From Deltaproteobacteria bacterium UBA6930 (GTDB lineage: Bacteria > Myxococcota_A > UBA9160 > UBA6930), in NCBI GenBank assembly GCA_002450755.1, contig DKAI01000147.1, positions 1-15,002 on the forward strand: a DNA stretch of 15,002 bases. Reading direction: 5' to 3'. This document shows, in pieces, positions 6,827-13,073 of the stretch. Made by a program: the position numbers and the translations under genes. The notes under the pieces were generated by a model that did not search any database, was not told the origin of the DNA, and worked only from the letters and a program-made list of their open reading frames with translations. Position 1 is the stretch's first letter. Each line of letters starts with the position of its first letter.

Positions 6827-7470
6827 TGGGCTGCCACTGCAGGCCTAAGGGTAATCAAACCATTTGGGTGACCAGGAACAGCACCACGCACCAGGAGGAG
6901 ATTTTGCTCGGCCTCGATTGCAACAACCTCGAGATTCCTGACGGTCACCCTTTCGGCACCATAGCGGCCAAACATGCCCATTCCTTTTATGACTTTGCCT
7001 GGGTAGGCTCCAGCTCCAATGGATCCACCATGGCGAAAGGCCTCGTGTGTTCCGTGAGTTCTCCGCTTTACGGCAAAATTATGTCGTTTTACGGTTCCAG
7101 CGGTACCGCGGCCGCGAGAAGTACCTACTGCATCGACCTTTTGACCGGGTGAAAAAACCTCCACCGTAATCGCTTGACCTACCTCTAGACCATCCAAGTC
7201 CTCTTCGGTGACCCTGCACTCCTTAAGAAATCGTTTCGCGGTCGTACCGGCCTTTTCAAAATGTCCCTTGGCGCTCTTTGCCATGTGACGGCCCGTCGTT
7301 CTACGTTCTGAAAAGCCGAGTTGAATCGCGCTATAGCCGTCTCTTTCAACGGTCTTCTTCTGAATCACGACATTAGGGCCAGCCTCGAGAACAGTGACCG
7401 GCACAGACTCTCCCGATTCACTGTAATAGCGAGACATACCAACTTTTCTACAAAGAAGCTCAACTGCCAC
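6823..7470 (-). CDS. rplC: 50S ribosomal protein L3
   Basis: Primary 23S rRNA-binding protein near the peptidyl transferase centre. The 215 residues match bacterial L3: RKVGMSRYY and VPVTVLEAGP at the N-terminus, then GTSRGRGTAGTVKRHNF, THGTHEAFRHGGSIG, PGKVIKGMGMFGRYG, ERVTVRNLEVV and LLLVRGAVPG. The start is GTG 7470, with GGAGAG just upstream and an N-terminus aligning with other L3 proteins; TTG 7482 lies upstream but has a poorer context. The position that is Gln150 in E. coli L3 (methylated by PrmB) is not Gln here (SIGAGAYPG). L3 normally sits between S10 and L4; here it is alone with rlmE, their codons overlapping by 4 nt. By eye it is a little more GC-rich than mfd, which may simply reflect high expression. 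Confidence 0.95.
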   Translation of the reverse strand: MAVELLCRKVGMSRYYSESGESVPVTVLEAGPNVVIQKKTVERDGYSAIQLGFSERRTTGRHMAKSAKGHFEKAGTTAKRFLKECRVTEEDLDGLEVGQAITVEVFSPGQKVDAVGTSRGRGTAGTVKRHNFAVKRRTHGTHEAFRHGGSIGAGAYPGKVIKGMGMFGRYGAERVTVRNLEVVAIEAEQNLLLVRGAVPGHPNGLITLRPAVAAH

Positions 7471-7474
7471 GAAT

Positions 7475-7480
7475 CTCTCC
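7475..7480 (-). promoter_or_regulatory. Shine-Dalgarno GGAGAG for rplC
   Basis: GGAGAG on the minus strand; the GGAG core is 6 nt before GTG 7470. It supports GTG 7470 over TTG 7482, which would lie right beside this site. Confidence 0.75.
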
Positions 7481-7564
7481 AAATTTAAGCCTTCCTACCT
7501 CGAAGCGTTCGACTAAACAGCCAACGAGTAGAGGCGGAATCCTTCTGCAGGGGCGACAAGGTTA

Positions 7565-7605
7565 GGAGGTCTAGGCGGCGCTGTCTAGCTGTAGGAGTAG
7601 CCTCC
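7565..7605. repeat. Inverted repeat (stem-loop candidate) upstream of rplC
   Basis: GGAGG-t-CTA (7565-7573) pairs with TAG-CCTCC (7598-7605): eight base pairs with a one-base bulge, enclosing 24 nt. On the minus strand it would fall in the rplC 5' leader, where ribosomal-protein autoregulatory structures are often found. On plus it would be part of a possible small RNA. Confidence 0.4.
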
Positions 7606-7628
7606 AATAGGAAAAACGAAATAGATAG

Positions 7629-7644
7629 CGAAAGAACACTTTCG
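7629..7644. repeat. Perfect 6-bp hairpin CGAAAG-AACA-CTTTCG
   Basis: Perfect inverted repeat with a 4-nt loop in the rplC-mfd gap. No T-run follows directly on either strand, so it is not a terminator by itself. Confidence 0.4.
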
Positions 7645-7704
7645 GAGATTTAGAAACCCGTTCCAAGGTTCCGTGGCCACGCAGGCGCTACCCTCATCGA
7701 TGTA

Positions 7705-7738
7705 CCCGACCCCACTTCTGAAGTGAGGTCGGGCTTTT
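7705..7738 (+). terminator. Strong intrinsic terminator on plus strand with no gene upstream
   Basis: The stem CCCGACC/GGTCGGG (7705-7711 with 7727-7733), one C-A mismatch, then CACTT/AAGTG and a 3-nt loop gives a 12-bp GC-rich hairpin, followed by CTTTT (7734-7738). There is no T-run on the minus side, so it works on plus transcripts. The nearest annotated plus gene upstream is rimO, more than 1.5 kb away across rlmE and rplC. Confidence 0.8.
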
Positions 7739-7822
7739 GGCGTTGCTTCACGAAAAAAGGAGAACAAACTGACTCCAGCAACCATACCCAGCCATCTTCC
7801 TCCATCTTTCAAGAAAAGACTT

Positions 7823-10800
7823 GTGGAACTGATAAGTGCAGACAGTGAAAGATCCGTTGTGGGCTTGAACGGTTCTTCCCGAAGTCTTTTTACTGCCTTG
7901 CTGAATTTTCAATACCCTTCGATTCCAATCTTAGTTGTGTTGCCCACAGAAAAGGATGCTGAAATCTTTGGCGAAGATCTTCGGTCTTTTCTTGGTTTAA
8001 AGACCACAAGCAGTGCTGGCGAATCGCCGTTAAGGGTTTTTTCTACTCATGAAACCGAACCCTACGATCGCTTCTCTCCGGAAATACTAACAACGGCCTC
8101 GAGAATGGAGGTGCTGCACAAGCTTCTTTCTTGGACGAATGAACCCGATCTAGCCGGGCCAATTGTAGTAACTAGTATTACTGCATTAAGTCTAAAAGTT
8201 CCTGAGCGAAAAACGTTAGACCGGTTTACTGAGACACTTAATGTGGGAGATTACATAGATCGAGATGAACTTGTGTTCAAACTCGTCTCAACAGGCTACA
8301 CGAGGCAAACTGCAGTTGAAGATATAGGTGAACTGTCCGTTCGAGGAGGAATCGTAGATATCTTCCCTCCCCATAGAAGAAAACCCATTCGGCTAGAATT
8401 TTATGGAGACGAATTAGAATCTATCCGAGAAATGGACCCGTCCAGTCAGCGTTCCGAACTTTCTGTCCGTACCGTAACCATTTCTCCTGCACGCGAGATA
8501 CTTTTTAATCGAGAGACAATAGTACACAGAGGTGAAGAGATCAGAAAACTAGGTGACTCTCTCAATGTATCTCAAAACACTACAAATAAATTCATTGACT
8601 CTTTGTTGCGGGGGCACCTTCCGGCTGGAGCTGAATCTCTCGCATCGTTGATCCAACCTAATATGGAGACCTTCTTTGATTATTTTCCTTCGGCCGCTCA
8701 AGTGCTGTGGGTCAATAGTTCGGAATCAGAAACTCATCTTGAAGAGTTTTATCAACAAATCGGTGAAAATTATGAGACAGCCAAAAACTCCCTCCGGCTG
8801 ATAGCGGAACCGCAGTCGATATTTTTAGAAAAGGATCAACTTCTAGAACTTCTTAGAAAATATAATCCAATTGTTCTCGATCTATTGGGAATCAGAAAAG
8901 CCCAACGTATCTCTCTCGACCTAAAATGCGAGACGCATGAAGATCTTTCTTTGGCTCTTAAGGTATCCCGAAAATTCGATAGTGCCTTAAGTCCGCTAGT
9001 GAAATCAATCGAAGAATGGAACTCCAAAGGGTTTAAAGTAGTTTTAACTTCAGGAAGTTTGTCAGGTGCTTCTCGATTGGCAAACTTATTAAGAAATTAC
9101 GATTTAGACGTTGAACCAATTCGAGAATCTGCTCCCTACTACAATTGGGGTAAAGAAAACCTAGAAATCAGGGTAGCAACTCTTTCTATGGGATTCGCCT
9201 TTACTGAAATGAGGTTAGTAGTTGTAACGGAGGAAGAACTTTTCGGGATCCGTCAAAAAGCCAAGCGAATGAGTACAGAGTTCTCTCAGAATGACGGAAG
9301 TGAGCTAAAAGATTTAAAATCTGGTGAATTTTTAGTACACCCTGAACACGGGATCGGCGTTTATCGTGGACTTGTATCGTTGACCTTAGGAACGAATAAA
9401 GGTGAATTTCTGCGCTTGGAATATCAAGACGGAGATCGTCTGTTTGTTCCGGCTCATCGTCTTGGTGCAATACAAAAATATCTAGGCTCGGAGTCTCAGA
9501 CACCGAAAGTGGATCGACTAGGAGGAATAACATGGGAGAAGACTAAACGTTCGGTAAAAGCTTCCGTTCTTCGATTAGCGAAAGATCTGCTCAAACTACA
9601 AGCTCAGAGAAAAATCGCACAAGGTTTCCAATTTTCTAAAAGGGATTCATTTCAAGACAACTTCGATTCAGGGTTTGAATATGAAGAAACTCCTGATCAG
9701 GCAAGAGCAATTGAAGAAACTCTTAACGATATGGCTCTAGCCCAACCGATGGACCGGTTAATTTGCGGAGACGTCGGTTACGGAAAGACCGAAGTAGCCT
9801 TACGGGCTGCCTTTCGAGCGGTTATGGATGGGAAACAAGTTGCTATCCTCGTACCGACAACGCTTTTATGTCAACAACATATTCAAACATTTGAAAAGCG
9901 TTTTTCTGATTACCCAACACGTATCGAGTCTCTCTCCAGATTCCGTACTGACAAAGAAAATAAATATACAATTGAGGGATTGATTTCGGGCAACGTTGAT
10001 ATCGTTGTTGGGACACACCGACTGCTCCAAAAAGATATCCAATTTCGGGATCTCGGTCTTGTAATAATTGACGAGGAACACCGTTTTGGCGTCACACACA
10101 AAGAGAAATTTAAGGATTTACGATCTTCCATAGATGTTTTAACTCTAACAGCAACGCCAATCCCGCGAACCTTACAAATGGGACTCACTGGAATAAGAGA
10201 CCTCTCTGTTATAAACACAGCTCCACCTAAACGTTTGGCAGTCAGAACACAGATCTCTCGCTTTGATCCAGGAATGGTTAGGGAAATTATACTCCGTGAG
10301 ATCAAACGAGGAGGACAGATATTTTATGTTCATAACCGAGTTCAATCAATCGAATCAGTTGGGCTTTTTATTTCCAAATTAGTACCTGAAGCCAGGGTCA
10401 TTATCGCGCATGGAAAGATGCGTGAAAGTGCATTGGAAAATGAAATGCGGAAATTTGATGAAGGTGAGGGCGACATATTATTATGCACAACAATCATCGA
10501 AAGCGGCCTCGATTTGCCCAACGTAAATACGATTATCGTTGATAGGGCTCACGCGATGGGTTTAGCCCAGCTATACCAACTTAGAGGTAGAGTAGGGAGG
10601 AGTGATCGGCTGGCATTCGCGTATTTTTTAGTGCCCGAAGAAGAGACGTTGACATCGGATGCGACGAGACGACTAGGCGCATTTCGGCAGCTGAATCATC
10701 TAGGTGGCGGATTTCGGCTTGCGCAAATCGATCTAGAAATCCGAGGAGCTGGAAACCTTTTGGGGCCAGAGCAGTCAGGAAATCTCGAGGCAGTAGGTTT

Positions 10801-11302
10801 TGAGACCTACAACGGCTTATTGGAGGAAGCAGTAAGCGAGTTACGTGGAGAAGAAACCAAGGCTACCTCTGACACCGAAATACGAATTCCGATCCCTGTT
10901 AGAATACCAGAAGAGTACGTACCGGATATAAACGACCGACTTGTTCTTTACAAGAGAATATCAAGTGCGAATAACGAGCATGAAATCGATCGGTTTAATG
11001 ACGAATTAATGGACCGATTTGGGCCTATCCCCGAAGAAACAAAAAATCTCGAACGAATAATGCGACTTAAACTCCGAGCCGAGGAGATTGGAATCTCAAA
11101 CATAGAATGGATTAACGGTCAAATCATTATCTCGGCCGACAGTTCTAACAAGTTCGATTCCAACCGTATCTTAAAGAAAATTCAAGATCCGAAGGATCCA
11201 TTATCTATCGATCGGGAGCAGCGACTTTGTTACCCAACGTCTTTACTTCAGGGGGAGGAAATGTTTAAGAAGACGTCTAACCTTATAGACTCATTAAGAT
11301 AA
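7823..11302 (+). CDS. mfd: Transcription-repair coupling factor Mfd
   Basis: ATP-driven DNA translocase that removes RNA polymerase stalled at lesions and recruits UvrA for nucleotide excision repair. The 1159 residues match the full-length family. In order: an N-terminal UvrB-homology module (GSSRSL near 17-22; ELSVRGGIVDIFPP); a CarD-like RNA-polymerase-interacting domain from about residue 500 (SGEFLVHPEHGIGVYRGL); helicase motifs with Walker A GDVGYGKTE (Lys655), DEEH (750-753), TATPIPRTLQMGL and motif VI QLRGRVGR (919-926); and the C-terminal TRCF/D7 domain (about 1018-1120, IPEEYVPDINDRLVLYKRIS). The start is GTG 7823, the only start in frame near the expected N-terminus, with a weak AAGAAAAG upstream. 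It is probably monocistronic; the next gene is convergent. Confidence 0.97.
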   Translation: MELISADSERSVVGLNGSSRSLFTALLNFQYPSIPILVVLPTEKDAEIFGEDLRSFLGLKTTSSAGESPLRVFSTHETEPYDRFSPEILTTASRMEVLHKLLSWTNEPDLAGPIVVTSITALSLKVPERKTLDRFTETLNVGDYIDRDELVFKLVSTGYTRQTAVEDIGELSVRGGIVDIFPPHRRKPIRLEFYGDELESIREMDPSSQRSELSVRTVTISPAREILFNRETIVHRGEEIRKLGDSLNVSQNTTNKFIDSLLRGHLPAGAESLASLIQPNMETFFDYFPSAAQVLWVNSSESETHLEEFYQQIGENYETAKNSLRLIAEPQSIFLEKDQLLELLRKYNPIVLDLLGIRKAQRISLDLKCETHEDLSLALKVSRKFDSALSPLVKSIEEWNSKGFKVVLTSGSLSGASRLANLLRNYDLDVEPIRESAPYYNWGKENLEIRVATLSMGFAFTEMRLVVVTEEELFGIRQKAKRMSTEFSQNDGSELKDLKSGEFLVHPEHGIGVYRGLVSLTLGTNKGEFLRLEYQDGDRLFVPAHRLGAIQKYLGSESQTPKVDRLGGITWEKTKRSVKASVLRLAKDLLKLQAQRKIAQGFQFSKRDSFQDNFDSGFEYEETPDQARAIEETLNDMALAQPMDRLICGDVGYGKTEVALRAAFRAVMDGKQVAILVPTTLLCQQHIQTFEKRFSDYPTRIESLSRFRTDKENKYTIEGLISGNVDIVVGTHRLLQKDIQFRDLGLVIIDEEHRFGVTHKEKFKDLRSSIDVLTLTATPIPRTLQMGLTGIRDLSVINTAPPKRLAVRTQISRFDPGMVREIILREIKRGGQIFYVHNRVQSIESVGLFISKLVPEARVIIAHGKMRESALENEMRKFDEGEGDILLCTTIIESGLDLPNVNTIIVDRAHAMGLAQLYQLRGRVGRSDRLAFAYFLVPEEETLTSDATRRLGAFRQLNHLGGGFRLAQIDLEIRGAGNLLGPEQSGNLEAVGFETYNGLLEEAVSELRGEETKATSDTEIRIPIPVRIPEEYVPDINDRLVLYKRISSANNEHEIDRFNDELMDRFGPIPEETKNLERIMRLKLRAEEIGISNIEWINGQIIISADSSNKFDSNRILKKIQDPKDPLSIDREQRLCYPTSLLQGEEMFKKTSNLIDSLR

Positions 11303-11305
11303 TCG

Positions 11306-11335
11306 AAAAGGGTGATTGAAAGAATCAATAATTTT
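11306..11335. terminator. Possible weak bidirectional terminator between mfd and the GGCT-like gene
   Basis: The 31-bp convergent gap contains TGATT-GAAAG-AATCA, a 5-bp AT-rich stem, with T-rich sequence on both sides (ATTTT on plus, CCCTTTT on minus). The stem is weak, so this is only a candidate. Confidence 0.3.
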
Positions 11336-11732
11336 AGATTTTCGCGAGGTAGTCGTTTAGGTGCTGGTTAATAAAGACTTGGCGGTTCCACGGCTCATCA
11401 CTCATAAGGTGAGAATTTTTATTTTTAAGGATATAAGCAGAAGCTGTCGAAACACCTTCTTTTAGTAAATAGACGTTTATCTTCTCCCGCCTGTATATAG
11501 AGCCTTCAAAATGATCTAGGATTTCAAAATCGGAATCGGTCAAATCGACATACAAACGCCCTGATGTGACTCGCCCCAAATATGGAACCATTCCTGGATA
11601 AACTTGACCTTTCAAGAGACACCTAAAATGATCTAACGCAAAAGCGGTGGAGGATAACTTTTTTCGTCCAATTAAAGATGAAATTACTTCGCTAACCTCA
11701 AGGGTTCCGTAGACAAAAAGAGATTGTTTCAT
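11334..11732 (-). CDS. Gamma-glutamylcyclotransferase (AIG2/GGCT-like) family protein
   Basis: This 132-residue protein has the small beta-barrel fold family signature: FVYGTL at 6-11 (the Y8-G-T-L substrate loop), GRLYVDL at 58-64, and DHFEGSIYRRE at 73-83 with the conserved acidic residue (Glu76). Families with this fold cleave gamma-glutamyl or related amide bonds to give 5-oxoproline, or remove gamma-glutamylamine groups. Many bacterial members (YtfP-like) have no known substrate. The start ATG 11732 is fixed by the conserved YGTL only seven residues in, although no Shine-Dalgarno is visible and the upstream sequence is AT-rich (TATAGAT close to the ATG). It ends 31 bp from mfd (convergent) and is divergent from the UbiA-like gene with about 33 bp between starts. 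Confidence 0.8.
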   Translation of the reverse strand: MKQSLFVYGTLEVSEVISSLIGRKKLSSTAFALDHFRCLLKGQVYPGMVPYLGRVTSGRLYVDLTDSDFEILDHFEGSIYRREKINVYLLKEGVSTASAYILKNKNSHLMSDEPWNRQVFINQHLNDYLAKI

Positions 11733-11765
11733 AATGTGTATATCTATATTACCAATAGAATTGGA

Positions 11766-12626
11766 ATGGCGAACTGGAGGATGATGCGACTCGGCCGGAG
11801 AATATATTTAAAAATATCAATTGCTTTATTTAAATCTGATATCTTTGAGAAGAGTGAAAGTGAGTGGTCCAGAGTAGACCGTACGTCACGAGAAAAGCCA
11901 TATTCATTTCTGGAAGTTTTATCATACTCCAGCACTCTTTCCGCAATTACCGGGTTAGCACTTCTTTTAGCCACGAATGCATCCTTTAACAGAGATTCTT
12001 CTTTAACAACTCTGAGCATCGTATTTTTTGGGACACTCAGTATTTACAATCTTGATAGAATTCGCGATTTAACAAGGGACACTCTGCATACACCAGGACG
12101 CTCGAAATTCATTTTCCGACATAAAGGTAAATTAGGCATACTGTGTTTTGGTTCGGGAGCTTTGACTTTTAGTTTGCTTTTATTTAGTGAGCTTTCGATG
12201 ACCCTGAGACTTCTCCCAATAATTCTACTCGGGGTTTTTCATAGAAGGCTAAAGACACGACCGTTTTGGAAATCAATCTATGTCGCGGCAGGCTGGGCTG
12301 CAACTCTCTTGATATTGACCGATATCAGCAGTACATCTCCCAAAGATTGGGAGAAAACTGCTCTTGTCTTGTTTTTTTCTTTATTCGCAAATACTTCTAT
12401 ATCCGGTGCTTTTGCTATTCAAAGATCTTCGAGAACCGCCATCGGATCGGCTATTGCCGCAGGACTTATAGCCTGTACTTTGGACCCAATAGGACGTTGT
12501 TTAATTCTCCTTGCTATCTTTTCTGGAATAGGAGCCCTGTGGGCACACCAATCAAAATATCATAGATCTATCGCCCCTGATTGCACGCTTTCTATCGGCG
12601 CTGCACTTTCTTGGCTCGCCTCTTAA
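11766..12626 (+). CDS. UbiA-like integral membrane protein of unknown substrate
   Basis: A polar N-terminus (about 45 residues) is followed by roughly seven hydrophobic segments. The first polar loop carries YNLDRIRDLTRDTLHTPGRS, which resembles the Asp-rich prenyl-diphosphate motif of UbiA-family prenyltransferases (N95, D97, D101, D105 counted from ATG 11766). I cannot find a clear second Asp-rich motif, so it may be a non-canonical family member or inactive as a prenyltransferase. The start is uncertain: a TTG at 11724 overlaps the divergent neighbour; ATG 11766 and ATG 11781/11784 (close to GGAGG) are all possible. The stop TAA overlaps the opposing MaoC-like stop. I cannot name a substrate. 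Confidence 0.6.
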   Translation: MANWRMMRLGRRIYLKISIALFKSDIFEKSESEWSRVDRTSREKPYSFLEVLSYSSTLSAITGLALLLATNASFNRDSSLTTLSIVFFGTLSIYNLDRIRDLTRDTLHTPGRSKFIFRHKGKLGILCFGSGALTFSLLLFSELSMTLRLLPIILLGVFHRRLKTRPFWKSIYVAAGWAATLLILTDISSTSPKDWEKTALVLFFSLFANTSISGAFAIQRSSRTAIGSAIAAGLIACTLDPIGRCLILLAIFSGIGALWAHQSKYHRSIAPDCTLSIGAALSWLAS

Positions 12627-13066
12627 CTCTTACCAGCGATAAGAAGAGACACTTCTTGAGTTAGCACCGCTTCTTTTCTTTGATTTAGTAATTTATCTCG
12701 AACATTAATAATGCCTCGATTTTTTTTACTGGACGATTTTCGAACTTCCACGCATTCCGATTGGTAAGCAAGCCGATCATTTGGACGAACTGGATTAGGA
12801 AACCTCAAACGATCCTTGCCGAGCATAGCCAGAATAACGGGGGGATTTTCCAAACGGTGGAAGAGGCGAGTACATATTGCGACAGTATGACAAGACGAAG
12901 CTGTAAGACCGCCAAAGACCGATTTATCAGCTAGTGCTACATCTACATGAAAAGGATATGGATCCCACACCTTAGCGAAAGAAATAATCTCGTCCGCTTT
13001 TACGAGGTACTCCCCAACATACCAAGTAAGTCCCACTGAAATATCCTCAAAATAAAGTTTCGGCAT
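12623..13066 (-). CDS. MaoC-like hot-dog-fold dehydratase/hydratase
   Basis: This 147-residue protein begins PKLYFEDISVG, a common MaoC-domain opening. WDPYPFHVD (34-42) carries an Asp35/His40 pair resembling the hydratase active-site loop. FGGLTASSCHT (51-61) and LRFPNPVRPNDRL (87-99) are further family signatures. MaoC-like proteins hydrate or dehydrate (R)-acyl-CoA or related thioesters; single-domain proteins such as this usually act as dimers. The start is ATG 13066, 7 bp after the amidase stop. A longer frame from 13108 would overlap the amidase and adds non-conserved residues. Its 3' end overlaps the end of the UbiA-like gene in a shared TTAA. Placement after an amidase suggests a small catabolic unit. 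Confidence 0.85.
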   Translation of the reverse strand: MPKLYFEDISVGLTWYVGEYLVKADEIISFAKVWDPYPFHVDVALADKSVFGGLTASSCHTVAICTRLFHRLENPPVILAMLGKDRLRFPNPVRPNDRLAYQSECVEVRKSSSKKNRGIINVRDKLLNQRKEAVLTQEVSLLIAGKS

Positions 13067-13073
13067 AAGAGCT

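Larger units (their letters stand above)
7471..7822. other. 350-bp non-coding region between rplC and mfd: leader or small RNA candidate
   Basis: No convincing protein is encoded on either strand. It must hold the minus-strand promoter and leader of rplC-rlmE and the plus-strand promoter of mfd, but I could not find convincing -35/-10 pairs. It contains two inverted repeats (7565-7605 and 7629-7644) and a strong plus-oriented terminator at 7705-7738. I searched by eye for tRNA, 5S, SRP, tmRNA, RNase P and 6S signatures and recognised none. Confidence 0.5.

Noticed and set aside
7471..7482. TTG 7482 as the rplC start
   Set aside because: It lies next to the GGAGAG ribosome site, not downstream of it; GTG 7470 has correct spacing and matches the L3 N-terminus.
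7483..7740. tRNA, tmRNA, SRP, RNase P or 6S RNA in the rplC-mfd gap
   Set aside because: None of the diagnostic motifs (T-loop GTTCGA with acceptor stem, SRP GGAAGG loop, RNase P core, 6S bubble) could be found by eye on either strand.
7585..7812. 75-codon minus-strand frame upstream of rplC
   Set aside because: It runs straight through the plus-strand terminator hairpin and both inverted repeats, shows no recognisable domain or good ribosome site, and looks like a chance open frame.
9910..10305. 131-codon minus-strand frame inside mfd
   Set aside because: It is antisense to the conserved helicase core of mfd and resembles no known protein; a shadow frame.
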